From contig QCHK01000003.1 in the NCBI GenBank assembly GCA_003279635.1, positions 1 through 64,000 on the forward strand: a stretch of DNA of 64,000 nt. Direction: 5' to 3'. Shown in pieces: positions 12,268 to 21,715 of the stretch. The position numbers were made by a program, and so were the translations under genes. Numbering within the stretch: the first letter of the stretch is position 1; each line of letters begins with the position of its first letter. The notes beneath the pieces were generated by a model. It saw only the letters and a list, made by a program, of their open reading frames with translations. It searched no databases and was not told the origin of the DNA. This DNA comes from Prochlorococcus sp. AG-402-B05. GTDB taxonomy: Bacteria > Cyanobacteriota > Cyanobacteriia > PCC-6307 > Cyanobiaceae.

Positions 12268-15200
12268 TTGGTCCATATCAACCACGTAGATTTGTCCCAT
12301 TTCAAGTCCTTCGGTGGATCGATGTCAATTCCACTTGAAGAAGGATTTACTGTTGTAACAGGTCCAAATGGTTCAGGTAAAAGCAATATTCTTGATGGAG
12401 TTTTATTTTGTTTAGGGCTCGCAAATAGTCGAGGCATGAGAGCAGATAGATTGCCTGACTTAGTCAATAGTGGCGTATTAAAAGCTGGAAAATCTTCGGA
12501 AACCAAAGTAACTGTAAAATTTGATTTAACTGATTGGAAGCCAGATGAAGCCGAAGAAGGTATAGAACCTAATGAGGAAGGGCCTTGGATTAAGCATGAT
12601 CAAAAAGAATGGACAGTATCAAGAAGATTAAAAGTTATGCCAGGAGGGTCATATGCTTCCACTTACAGCGCAGATGGTGAGACTTGTAATCTACAGCAAT
12701 TACAAACCCAATTAAGGCGTCTAAGAATCGATCCTGAAGGGAGCAATGTTGTTATGCAGGGAGATGTTACCCGAATTGTTTCTATGAGTAATAAGGATCG
12801 TAGAGGCCTAATAGATGAACTTGCTGGTGTTGCACTATTTGATACACGTATTGATCAAACTCGTACAAAGTTGGATGATGTGTATGAAAGGCAGGAACGT
12901 TGTCGGATTGTTGAACAAGAACTGATTCTTTCCAAACAGCGGTTACAAAAAGATTGCGAGAAAGCAAATCTATATAAAGATGTAAAAAATCAATTATTAA
13001 TTGGCAGACAGCAAGAATTAGTTTTATCTTATGAAAATGCAAAAAAGGGATTGGAACAATTAGTTGTAGATCACCAAGAACTGCTTAAAAAAGAAAAAAT
13101 AGATTCAGAAAAGTTACTTAATCATGAAAATAATTTAAGTAAATGCATAGAAAAATTAAATATCTTACAAAAAAGTGTTAAAGAACTCGGTGAAGATCAA
13201 TTGCTTGAAGTTCAAGGTAAACTAGCAGGGATTGAATCTCAACATAGAGAGCTAGAAAGACAAGGACTTAATCATAAAAATGAAGGTGAAAAATTACAAG
13301 AATCTAGAAATAATCTTCTAAAGAAAAAGAAAGATTATCAAACTGATTTGCAAAGTAAATTGAATGAGATCAATCCTAAAGAACTAGAAGAAGCTGACTT
13401 AAGATGTAAAGAGGCTGAGGCTTGGGTTGAATCTTCTAGAAGGAAGCTTTCCGATATAGCAGGTCGTTCTGGTGCATGGATAGAAAAACATCAGAAAGCT
13501 AGGGATCAAATTAATAAAATCCGATTAGAATTAGACCCTAAAAGACTAGAGAAACAAAATATTGAAGAAAGTTTATTGCAATTAAATGTTATTTTAAAAG
13601 AATTAGAGACTGATCAAAAATCTGATGAATCTTCTAATGAAAAAGTACATATAGAAATTATTAATTTGAATAAAAAATGGGATAATATTTTAGATTTACT
13701 GTCTGTTAAGAAAGAAGAATTTCAAGTATTAGTATCTGAAAAAGGTATACAAGAGCGCACTAAATATAGATTAGAGAAAGAACAAATCAAGCTTCAAAAT
13801 GATATTGCTCGTTTAGAAAGTAGGAAAGAAATGATATCCGAAAGTCGAGGTACTCATGCAATAACTTTGTTATTAGAGTCTGGTTTAGAAGGTATACATG
13901 GTCCTGTTGCTAATTTAGGTGAAGTGGAAGATCGTTATAGGATTGCTCTTGAAGTAGCGGCTGGTGCTAGGCTTGGGCAGGTTGTTGTAGATAGCGATCA
14001 AATAGCTGCAAAATCAATTGATCTTTTAAAACGAAAACGTGCTGGAAGATTGACTTTTTTACCTCTTAATAAGATTTTAAAAAACTCTCAAAATAGGTCT
14101 GATGTATTCCAGAGATCTGTTAACACTAATCTCGATAAAAGTAATGGATTAATTGGCAAAGCTATTGATTTAATTCAATATAATTCAATATATAAAAACG
14201 TTTTTTTGTATGTATTTGGTGAAACAATTGTTTTTAGTGACTTATCATCAGCTCGTGATCACATTGGTATAAAAAGAGCTGTTACTTTAGAAGGTGAATT
14301 ACTGGACAAGAGTGGAGCTATGACTGGTGGAAGTTTAAATAATAAAAGCTTGGGTTTAAGTTTTGGAAGAGTCAAAGATAATGATGATTATGATCTTTTG
14401 AAAAATAGATTATTAGAAGTTGGTGAGACTCTAACTAATTGTCAAAAGAACGAAAATCAACTCATACATAAGCTAGAAAATCTGAGGTCTCAGCTAAGTA
14501 AATTAGAACAAGAGAAAGCGGCACTTGATGCTGAAAGAGTAACTTCTAAAAGATCAAATTCACCTTTATTAGAACGCCAAAGTCATCGCTCAAAAAGAAT
14601 TAGCGATCTTCAAAAATCTAAAAAAGAAAAACTATGTCAATTAGAATCTATTAAATTGAGTATTAAACCTTTAGAGGTCGTTTTATTAGAAATTGAGAAG
14701 GAAGAGAAAACAATAGATAAATCAAGTGACTCATCTGTTTGGTCTAAATTACAAAATGACTTAGAAGATGCTGATAAAAATCTCCTTTCTTTTAGGAATA
14801 AAAGAGATGAGATTTTAAATACGCAATCTCAAAATAAGCTTGCAATTGATCGATTAAATGATCAAGAAACTACTTTAATCAGCGAAGAAAAACGATTAAA
14901 AGATTCCATAGATACTCTTGCTTCTGCTCATATCGCTTGGCGTGAGCAAAGTACACTACTTAATACCAATCGGCAAGATTTGATCAACCAACAAAAAGAT
15001 TTAGAAACTCGCTTTGGGGAACAACGAAGAGAAAGAGATTGTGTGGAAGCAGATGTAGCTAAAAAAAGATTGAATTTACAAGGAATGCAATGGAGCCTCC
15101 AACGTTTAAGGGAAGATCAAAAAAAAATGAAGGACGAGATACGAATGGAAACTATTCGATGTACTGAATTAGAGAAGAAGCTCCCTAATCCGAGGCCTTT

Positions 15201-15873
15201 GATTTCAGATGAAATAAGAGATAATGGTTTGGATTATTTACTTTCTAAATTGGAAGCTTTGCAGAAAAGAATGGAGGAATTGGAACCTGTAAATATGCTC
15301 GCATTGGAAGAGTTAGCTAAATTAGAAGAGAGACTGAATGAACTTGAAAATAGACTTCAAGTTCTAACTGATGAAAGATCGGAGTTATTGCTTCGAATAG
15401 AGACAGTTGCAACTTTGCGAGAGGAGGCCTTTATGGAGGCTTTTAAGGCGGTTGATATACACTTTCGTGAAATTTTTGCAAGCCTTTCTGAAGGAGATGG
15501 ACATTTGCAGCTTGAAAATCCTGACGAACCTTTGGAAGGTGGCTTGACTTTGGTCGCTCATCCAAAAGGTAAGCCTGTAAGACGGCTTGCGGCTATGTCA
15601 GGTGGAGAAAAATCTTTAACAGCTTTGAGTTTTCTTTTTGCCTTGCAACGTTTTAGACCCTCCCCTTTTTACGCCCTTGATGAAGTAGATAGTTTCTTGG
15701 ATGGAGTAAATGTTGAGAGGTTAGCGGCCTTAATTGCTCAACAAGCTAAACAGGCACAATTTCTTGTCGTAAGTCATAGAAGACCTATGATTGGAGCATC
15801 TATGAGGACTATTGGGGTTACGCAAGCAAGGGGAAATCATACTCAAGTTGTTGGGTTGCCAATCGCAGCTTGA
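12268..15873 (+). CDS. smc: chromosome segregation ATPase SMC
   Basis: 1201 aa. Walker A GPNGSGKSN (32-40) sits at the N-terminus. Two long coiled coils flank a hinge (about 520-690, with GPVANLGEVEDRYRIALEVA and the Gly-rich MTGGSLNNKSLGLSFG). The C-terminus carries the ABC signature MSGGEKSLTALSF and Walker B FYALDEVDSFLDG. It forms the condensin ring with ScpA/ScpB, which are not in this window. The start is TTG 12268, which gives the usual VHINHVDLSHFKSFG beginning. Standard length for the family. Confidence 0.95.
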   Translation: MVHINHVDLSHFKSFGGSMSIPLEEGFTVVTGPNGSGKSNILDGVLFCLGLANSRGMRADRLPDLVNSGVLKAGKSSETKVTVKFDLTDWKPDEAEEGIEPNEEGPWIKHDQKEWTVSRRLKVMPGGSYASTYSADGETCNLQQLQTQLRRLRIDPEGSNVVMQGDVTRIVSMSNKDRRGLIDELAGVALFDTRIDQTRTKLDDVYERQERCRIVEQELILSKQRLQKDCEKANLYKDVKNQLLIGRQQELVLSYENAKKGLEQLVVDHQELLKKEKIDSEKLLNHENNLSKCIEKLNILQKSVKELGEDQLLEVQGKLAGIESQHRELERQGLNHKNEGEKLQESRNNLLKKKKDYQTDLQSKLNEINPKELEEADLRCKEAEAWVESSRRKLSDIAGRSGAWIEKHQKARDQINKIRLELDPKRLEKQNIEESLLQLNVILKELETDQKSDESSNEKVHIEIINLNKKWDNILDLLSVKKEEFQVLVSEKGIQERTKYRLEKEQIKLQNDIARLESRKEMISESRGTHAITLLLESGLEGIHGPVANLGEVEDRYRIALEVAAGARLGQVVVDSDQIAAKSIDLLKRKRAGRLTFLPLNKILKNSQNRSDVFQRSVNTNLDKSNGLIGKAIDLIQYNSIYKNVFLYVFGETIVFSDLSSARDHIGIKRAVTLEGELLDKSGAMTGGSLNNKSLGLSFGRVKDNDDYDLLKNRLLEVGETLTNCQKNENQLIHKLENLRSQLSKLEQEKAALDAERVTSKRSNSPLLERQSHRSKRISDLQKSKKEKLCQLESIKLSIKPLEVVLLEIEKEEKTIDKSSDSSVWSKLQNDLEDADKNLLSFRNKRDEILNTQSQNKLAIDRLNDQETTLISEEKRLKDSIDTLASAHIAWREQSTLLNTNRQDLINQQKDLETRFGEQRRERDCVEADVAKKRLNLQGMQWSLQRLREDQKKMKDEIRMETIRCTELEKKLPNPRPLISDEIRDNGLDYLLSKLEALQKRMEELEPVNMLALEELAKLEERLNELENRLQVLTDERSELLLRIETVATLREEAFMEAFKAVDIHFREIFASLSEGDGHLQLENPDEPLEGGLTLVAHPKGKPVRRLAAMSGGEKSLTALSFLFALQRFRPSPFYALDEVDSFLDGVNVERLAALIAQQAKQAQFLVVSHRRPMIGASMRTIGVTQARGNHTQVVGLPIAA

Positions 15874-15931
15874 TTGAATTTACTAAGATGATTAAATATG
15901 GTTCTACAAATCTAATTTCTGCATATTTGAT

Positions 15932-16972
15932 TTGACCAACACGCAAGCCCCGCAAGAATCAACATCTGCTGTCCCCAGTGACAGACTATGGCTACGTTCT
16001 GAGTTAATGGGGACTCAGGTTATTACACGTGATACTGGACGAAGGTTGGGGCTTGTAGGAGAAGTTGTTGTTGATATTGATCGTAGAGAAGTTGTTGCTT
16101 TGGGGCTACGAGATAATCCCTTAACGCGTTTTTTACCTGGCTTGCCAAGATGGCTTCCTCTTGATCAGATTCGTCAAGTTGGTGATGTGATTCTAGTTGA
16201 TACGATTGATTCTTTAAGCGAAAACTTTGTTCCTGAAAGATTCAATAAAGTTATTAATTGCCAAGTTATTACTGAATCTGGAGATCAGTTGGGGAGAGTA
16301 CTTGGATTTTCTTTTGATATTGAAACTGGAGAATTACTTACTTTAGTTATGGGAGCACTAGGCGTCCCTTTATTAGGCGAAGGGGTTTTAAGTACTTGGG
16401 AGATGCCTGTTGATGAAATTGTTAGTAGTGGACCAGATCGAATAATTGTTTATGAAGGAGCTGAGGATAAATTAAAACAATTAAACAGCGGTTTCCTTGA
16501 AAAGCTTGGTGTAGGTAATTCGGGATGGGAAGAAAGCGAACGCGAAAGGTACAGAGTTAATCTTGTCCCAGTTGAAAATCAATTAACCTCTGGTGAGAGT
16601 GTTAATGATGATCAAAGACTTCTAGAACAATCCCAAGAAATTTTTGAAGAAGAAGAGATGGAATACCTAGAATTACAAGATTCAGAAGAACAACAATATA
16701 ATAAAGAATTAAGATATTTAGACGAACCTAATCAGTCCTCAATTTATTCTGAGATTAATGAAGATGAAGTAAACTATAGTGACTCAAAATTCAACAATAG
16801 CACTAACAATTTCCAGGGTAAATTTTCATCTAAAAATACTAAGAATAAATCAAAAATTATAAGAGAAGAAGAACCTATGGATGTCGAACCTTTAGAAGAA
16901 TTAACCACAAATAATCCTCAAGATATGAGATCCAATGATAAAGAACTTATAGATATTGAAGATCCTTGGTGA
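15932..16972 (+). CDS. PRC-barrel domain protein
   Basis: 346 aa, TTG start. Two PRC-barrel repeats: LMGTQVITRDTGRRLGLVGE...VVALGLRD (about 25-110) and VINCQVITESGDQLGRVLGFSFDIETGEL (about 110-190). The rest (190-346) is very acidic, Gln/Asn/Ser-rich and probably disordered. PRC barrels often hold partner proteins at membranes or on ribosomes. It follows smc by 58 bp, so the two may be co-expressed. Exact job unknown. Confidence 0.8.
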   Translation: MTNTQAPQESTSAVPSDRLWLRSELMGTQVITRDTGRRLGLVGEVVVDIDRREVVALGLRDNPLTRFLPGLPRWLPLDQIRQVGDVILVDTIDSLSENFVPERFNKVINCQVITESGDQLGRVLGFSFDIETGELLTLVMGALGVPLLGEGVLSTWEMPVDEIVSSGPDRIIVYEGAEDKLKQLNSGFLEKLGVGNSGWEESERERYRVNLVPVENQLTSGESVNDDQRLLEQSQEIFEEEEMEYLELQDSEEQQYNKELRYLDEPNQSSIYSEINEDEVNYSDSKFNNSTNNFQGKFSSKNTKNKSKIIREEEPMDVEPLEELTTNNPQDMRSNDKELIDIEDPW

Positions 16973-18250
16973 TTAATTCAAAAGCTTTTCTTCTTCAAGA
17001 AGATTAATAATTTGATCGCAAAATTTTTTTACCGCCCCTTTACTACCCCTGAGTAATTGTAAATCTTCTTTTTGTCCGGATAACCTTGTAGGTGAATTTA
17101 GCCAGTCAATAGTTTCTTTGGCTATTTGTGTGGGGGTTATATGTCCAACTCTCTCTGGGACAATCATCTTTTTTGCATATATATTTGGCCAAGCCAAATA
17201 TCCTCTTTTTTTTAGTTTTATAAAGCTAATTAATAGTCCGATGCACCCTTTTAATATTGGTAATCTAGCTATTAAACCTATAAATCCATCCCATGCTTCC
17301 ATAACTAAAATGTGTTGTGTAGGAACAACAACTATCATTGGAACATTTAATGATCCCAGCTCAGCAGTATTTGCGCCTACAGTTGTTAGTGCGATATCAC
17401 ATTGGATTAGATCACTATATGCTGGATGCTTTTCTTGTATTAAAATGACTGTAGAATTATTAGTTATCAATATTCCTTTTTCTTCTTTTTCATTGGCTTT
17501 AGTAATTGATTTGATTCCAGATTTATATTGTTTTGAAATTGGATTTTTGCTACTACCAAAGTATTTAAGTTCATTTATATTTGTGGTAGGGGCAAGAGGT
17601 ATTAGAAACTGACAACCTGGCATTGATTTTGATATTTTATCTGCTACTTCAAGAAAGAAAGGAATTCCAATTTTTAGTTTCGCACTTTTTGAACCTGGTA
17701 GTAGAGCAATCCACTTTCCAGAGGGGAGTGGATTATCAATTTTTGCAGTTTCAGTTAAGTCAGCGGTTAGGTCTCCTATGACTGAGCAACGAGGTTGAAT
17801 TCGTTTTGGTAATTTATCAACAATCCTTTCGGACATTGTAAGAATTCTATTATTCCAAAAAGGCCATCTGGCGACCCACTCCGCATATGTCATATGTAAA
17901 TATCCCAATCTTGCTGAAAGTAGAACGCTCCAAAATTGATCTCCTCCTAGAAAAATTACTAGCCCGTTGGATGGCCATGAACCAAATTTTTTAGGGTTTA
18001 AAATAAGCTTCCAGAAATTTTTCGCTTTTATTATCTTTTCAAATTGGAACCATTTTTTTGCAGCAATAATTTCATTACCAGTTGCATTAGGGCATGGAAC
18101 AAGTACCAAGTTTAAAGATATTGAAGAATTATGTACTCTTGGTTTGAGGTTTATTTGTTTATGAAGCTCTTTAGCGAGTGGCTTCACCCAAGTAGCTAGT
18201 TCACCCGGTCCATTTGAGACAAAAATAATTGCTAAAGAATTATGACTCAT
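16973..18250 (-). CDS. LpxB-like glycosyltransferase
   Basis: 425 aa. AIIFVSNGPGELATWVKPLAKEL at the N-terminus and WIALLPGSKSAKLKIGIPFFLEV in the middle match the lipid-A-disaccharide-synthase-related family of cyanobacteria. C-terminal APTTN and VGANTAELGSLNVPMIVVVPTQ fit the nucleotide-sugar-binding half of a GT-B fold. True LpxB starts at a GE(A)SGD motif, which is absent here, so this is the related family of unknown sugar specificity. It converges on the PRC-barrel gene with no spacer. Confidence 0.75.
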   Translation of the reverse strand: MSHNSLAIIFVSNGPGELATWVKPLAKELHKQINLKPRVHNSSISLNLVLVPCPNATGNEIIAAKKWFQFEKIIKAKNFWKLILNPKKFGSWPSNGLVIFLGGDQFWSVLLSARLGYLHMTYAEWVARWPFWNNRILTMSERIVDKLPKRIQPRCSVIGDLTADLTETAKIDNPLPSGKWIALLPGSKSAKLKIGIPFFLEVADKISKSMPGCQFLIPLAPTTNINELKYFGSSKNPISKQYKSGIKSITKANEKEEKGILITNNSTVILIQEKHPAYSDLIQCDIALTTVGANTAELGSLNVPMIVVVPTQHILVMEAWDGFIGLIARLPILKGCIGLLISFIKLKKRGYLAWPNIYAKKMIVPERVGHITPTQIAKETIDWLNSPTRLSGQKEDLQLLRGSKGAVKKFCDQIINLLEEEKLLN

Positions 18251-18277
18251 TTATTGATGAGCATCAGTTTTGAATAA

Positions 18278-18359
18278 TGCGGATGGCGAGACTTGAACTC
18301 GCAAGGCCGAAGCCATATGTTCCTTAGACATACGCGTATACCAATTCCGCCACATCCGC
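18278..18359 (-). tRNA. trnL: tRNA-Leu (anticodon AAG)
   Basis: On the minus strand: acceptor stem GCGGATG/CATCCGC, D arm with AATTGGT, anticodon stem TATGT/ACATA around loop CTAAGGA (anticodon AAG), a variable arm (GGCTTCGGCC) typical of a class II tRNA, and T arm GCGAG-TTCAAGT-CTCGC. CCA is not encoded. Confidence 0.96.
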
Positions 18360-18485
18360 AAGTCAACTCAGTTAAGCACCAAGTCCTCCTGATCATAATG
18401 CTTAACCTATTAAGCTTCTACATAATGGGTTGCAATCTTGGGCACCAATCCTGATACGATCCGGCGGAGGACTTAATAATTTTGA

Positions 18486-19829
18486 ATGCCCATAGGCAAA
18501 CTGCTCATAGCTAATCGTGGCGAAATTGCTTTAAGAATTCTCCGAAGCTGTCGTGAGATGGGTATAGCTACGGTTGCTGTTTATAGTACTGTTGATAAAA
18601 ATGCGTTGCATGTTCAATTAGCTGATGAAGCTGTATGTGTTGGAGATTCGCCTAGCAGTAAAAGTTATCTAAATGTTCCAAACATACTTGCTGCAGCAAC
18701 ATCAAGAGGAGTAGATGCTATTCACCCTGGCTATGGATTTTTAGCTGAGAATGATCGATTTGCAGAGATTTGCGGAGACCACGGTCTTATTTTTGTAGGT
18801 CCATCTCCTCATGCAATTCGTTCCATGGGTGATAAGTCGACAGCCAAATCGACAATGCAAAAAGTTGGAGTGCCTACCGTCCCTGGAAGTGAAGGTTTGC
18901 TAGATAGTGTTTCAGACGCATCCAAGCTTGCCTCTGAAATGGGTTATCCAGTAATGATTAAAGCAACTGCAGGAGGCGGTGGAAGAGGAATGCGTTTAGT
19001 TACTCATTCGGATGAATTGGAGAATCTTTTTAAAGCTGCGCAGGGGGAAGCAGAGGCTGCATTTGGCAACCCAGGACTATATATGGAGAAATTTATTGAT
19101 CGCCCAAGGCATGTAGAGGTTCAGATTCTTGCTGATCGATTTGGTAACGTTGTTCATCTTGGAGAAAGAGATTGCTCGATTCAAAGACGGCATCAGAAAT
19201 TGTTAGAGGAATCGCCAAGTCCAGCTTTAGATGAACACCTAAGAATAAGAATGGGAGAAGCGGCAGTTGCAGCGGCAAAAAGCATTAACTATGAAGGCGC
19301 TGGAACGGTGGAATTTCTTCTTGATCGGAACGGAAGTTTTTATTTTATGGAAATGAATACTCGAATACAGGTGGAACATCCTGTTACTGAGTTAGTTACT
19401 GGTATGGATTTAATTTCAGAACAATTACGTATCGCGGGAGGAGAAAAATTACAATTTGCTCAAGCCGAGATCAAGCTTGAGGGACATGCAATTGAATGTA
19501 GAATTAACGCAGAAGATCCAAGTCACAATTTTCGACCTTCCCCAGGAAAAATCACAGGATGGTTGCCTCCTGGTGGGCCGGGCGTAAGGGTAGATAGCCA
19601 TGTTTACACTGGTTACGATATTCCTCCTTTTTATGATTCCTTAATAGGGAAATTAATTGTTTGGGGGAAGGATAGAGAAGCTGCACTAAAAAGGATGGAA
19701 AGAGCTTTAAATGAATGTGCAGTCACAGGAATTACTACTACTATTGATTTTCATTTGAAATTACTGAAAAGAAAAGAATTTATAGAAGGAGATCTTCATA
19801 CAAAGTTTGTTGAAGAAGAAATGTTGTAA
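18486..19829 (+). CDS. accC: acetyl-CoA carboxylase biotin carboxylase subunit
   Basis: 447 aa, the ATP-dependent carboxylation of biotin on AccB, first step of fatty-acid synthesis. N-terminal [18 protein letters not shown]-grasp glycine loop [14 protein letters not shown] (about 159-172), catalytic [14 protein letters not shown] (about 285-300), then the biotin-carboxylase C-terminal domain. ATG 18486. Full length for the family. It is oriented away from tRNA-Leu. Confidence 0.96.
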   Translation: MPIGKLLIANRGEIALRILRSCREMGIATVAVYSTVDKNALHVQLADEAVCVGDSPSSKSYLNVPNILAAATSRGVDAIHPGYGFLAENDRFAEICGDHGLIFVGPSPHAIRSMGDKSTAKSTMQKVGVPTVPGSEGLLDSVSDASKLASEMGYPVMIKATAGGGGRGMRLVTHSDELENLFKAAQGEAEAAFGNPGLYMEKFIDRPRHVEVQILADRFGNVVHLGERDCSIQRRHQKLLEESPSPALDEHLRIRMGEAAVAAAKSINYEGAGTVEFLLDRNGSFYFMEMNTRIQVEHPVTELVTGMDLISEQLRIAGGEKLQFAQAEIKLEGHAIECRINAEDPSHNFRPSPGKITGWLPPGGPGVRVDSHVYTGYDIPPFYDSLIGKLIVWGKDREAALKRMERALNECAVTGITTTIDFHLKLLKRKEFIEGDLHTKFVEEEML

Positions 19830-19842
19830 ATAGCTATGAAGA

Positions 19843-20154
19843 TCAGAATATAATTTGAGTTAATAAACCTTGTTGACCAAGAAACAATTCGCGAAAGAGA
19901 CTTAAGAGCCCTACCCAAATAATCGGAGTAACATCTACGCCACCGATTGGAGCAACAATTTTTCGAGTAAGCACTAATATTGGTTCAGTTGGTAAGAAGA
20001 TAATTGGCCAAAAACCAGTTCTTAAATCTATTTTTGGGTACCATGTCAAAATAATTCTTAGAAGGAATGCCAAGGTAAGCGCACCGATTAAAAAACCCAT
20101 AAAAAAATGTAGGGTTGGAAGACTTTTAACTAACAGAGGCATCACAAAGCTCAA
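19843..20154 (-). CDS. YGGT-family (Ycf19-like) membrane protein
   Basis: 103 aa with two hydrophobic hairpins (FFMGFLIGALTLAFLLRIIL; VTPIIWVGLLSLFREL) separated by a conserved loop, WYPKIDLRTGFWPIIFLPTEP and RKIVAPIGGVDVTPI. The YGGT family acts in chloroplast and cyanobacterial thylakoid biogenesis and cell shape. Converges with accC, 13 bp apart. Confidence 0.8.
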   Translation of the reverse strand: MSFVMPLLVKSLPTLHFFMGFLIGALTLAFLLRIILTWYPKIDLRTGFWPIIFLPTEPILVLTRKIVAPIGGVDVTPIIWVGLLSLFRELFLGQQGLLTQIIF

Positions 20155-20229
20155 AGCATTATTGAATAGATGGTCTAAATCATCTTTTATTGCTTAAGAT
20201 TACTCGGTCTTGCATAAGAATTAGCTGAA

Positions 20230-20400
20230 ATGGCTTTTCAATTATTAAATTTGTTCCTAAGTACTGGAGCTTCTAGTGAAGTTGCTACAAGCTCTGCTGT
20301 TGGAATGATTGGGAGTTTTCTTGCGGCTGGAGCTTTGATAGTTGCACCTGCTGCTGCTGCGTTGATCTGGGTTAGCCAAAAAGATGCATTGAGTAGATAG
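20230..20400 (+). CDS. psbX: photosystem II protein PsbX
   Basis: 56 aa, read directly. One membrane span, [21 protein letters not shown], followed by QKDALSR, matches the PsbX pattern. A Prochlorococcus-like N-terminal extension (about 25 residues) precedes it. Standing upstream of ycf66 in the same direction is the arrangement I expect in these genomes. It binds PSII near cytochrome b559. Confidence 0.85.
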   Translation: MAFQLLNLFLSTGASSEVATSSAVGMIGSFLAAGALIVAPAAAALIWVSQKDALSR

Positions 20401-20483
20401 CCCTAGCAATCACCTATTTATGCCATAGACTGATCACAATAAGGTTGGTTTCAACCTGAAAATGTTTATTTAAGAGGGCAAAC

Positions 20484-21455
20484 TTGGTCAATGCCAGTCT
20501 CAATTGGGCCAGCATTGTTGGCATAGTTCTTGCTGTATGCGGAGCTGGCTTATATTTTCTTAGATCTTTTAAGCCAGCGTTGGCAAGGGATTATGACGTA
20601 TTTTTTGCCGCTATTGGTTTACTATGTGGCGGAATTTTGTTTTTTCAAGGGTGGCGTTTAGATCCAATTCTTCAGTTTGGACAGTTTTTGCTTGCTGGAA
20701 CCACTGTTTTCTTCGCTTATGAAAGTGTTCGGCTTAGAGGTATTGCAACAGATCAAGCACGAAGATCTTCATATTTTGATGATGAACCAGAATTGCCCAG
20801 ATCTTCCAGAGGAGGTTTGTCGGATTCAGACTCTGATAGGAATTTTGATAGATTTGAGGAATCTCGACCTATCAATAGAAGATTTGCAGGTAGAGAAGAT
20901 TATCAAGAAGAATATTCAGATGATGAAAATTATGGAAGACGACCATCGAGGGCGGCAATCCCTGAGCAGGCTGTCAGTAGAAGGTCAAGAAATATTGGTT
21001 CTTCAGAAATCAATTCTGGAGGAGCGGAGAGAGACAGGAGGAGAATGGAACGATTTAATTCCGAATCTTCCTCAGATAGAGCATCAAGCTTTGGAGATAG
21101 GCGAACTAGCCGACAAGAAACTAGGCAAGGGACTCGTCCTTCAGCAAGTGGTCAAACATCAAGTCGAAGAAGAAATGGAGCACCTTCTAATCTCTCTCAA
21201 ATATCATCTTCAAGAATAAATTCTGATAATTCAAATAGGCCTTCATCTAGATCTAATAGGCCTTCTAAAACTAACAATAATATTGAAGATGCAGCTTTTT
21301 CTAGTGCTGAAAAAGGCGAAAGAGGAGCTAGTAGAAGAAGTGCAAAAAATTCTGGTACAAACCCGGCTAATGAAAGACCATCTTCTAAAACTTCCTATTC
21401 ATCATCCACAAGAAAGTCGAGACCAAGAGATAACAGTTCAAGGTTTGATGATTGA
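20484..21455 (+). CDS. ycf66: Ycf66-family protein with disordered tail
   Basis: 323 aa, TTG start. The first 90 residues are the Ycf66 domain: NASLNWASIVGIVLAVCGAGLYFLR, then FFAAIGLLCGGILFFQGWRLDPILQFGQ with two to three membrane spans. The other 230 residues are Ser/Arg/Asn/Glu-rich and low-complexity, with no fold visible. Such a tail varies fast between strains. Downstream of psbX by 83 bp. Function not established; presumed thylakoid. Confidence 0.85.
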   Translation: MVNASLNWASIVGIVLAVCGAGLYFLRSFKPALARDYDVFFAAIGLLCGGILFFQGWRLDPILQFGQFLLAGTTVFFAYESVRLRGIATDQARRSSYFDDEPELPRSSRGGLSDSDSDRNFDRFEESRPINRRFAGREDYQEEYSDDENYGRRPSRAAIPEQAVSRRSRNIGSSEINSGGAERDRRRMERFNSESSSDRASSFGDRRTSRQETRQGTRPSASGQTSSRRRNGAPSNLSQISSSRINSDNSNRPSSRSNRPSKTNNNIEDAAFSSAEKGERGASRRSAKNSGTNPANERPSSKTSYSSSTRKSRPRDNSSRFDD

Positions 21456-21466
21456 TACGACAATTA

Positions 21467-21706
21467 TTATTTACTAATTATTCCAGCCCATTCCAAAAAA
21501 GAGATTTTGCTTAGTGCTTCAACAAGTAGAACTGCCATTAGACCTATCATTGCAAATCTTCCATTTATTCTCTCTGCATAGGCACTCCAACCAAATTCAG
21601 GAATATCCTTTGTAGTTGCGCTAGGTGAAAGATTTTTAATTTCTGAATCAGTTTTTTCTGGCTCAGTTGACTTACTTTCTTGGGCTTTTTCAGGATTTGA
21701 GTTCAT
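21467..21706 (-). CDS. hli: high-light-inducible (Hli/SCP) protein
   Basis: 79 aa. One chlorophyll a/b-binding helix: ERINGRFAMIGLMAVLLVEAL (about 45-65), with the ExxNGRxAMxG motif that ligates chlorophyll. The N-terminal 40 residues are charged (EKAQESKSTEPEKTDSEIK). These proteins shield photosystems under stress. Stop is 9 bp after the ABC transporter start region, so it shares its transcript with that gene in minus orientation. Confidence 0.92.
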   Translation of the reverse strand: MNSNPEKAQESKSTEPEKTDSEIKNLSPSATTKDIPEFGWSAYAERINGRFAMIGLMAVLLVEALSKISFLEWAGIISK

Positions 21707-21715
21707 AGAAATAAA

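Noticed and set aside
15852-15862. Third copy of TGGGTTGCCAA inside smc
   Set aside because: It lies in coding sequence encoding the conserved smc C-terminus, so it is probably chance; it lowers the weight of the flanking-repeat idea.
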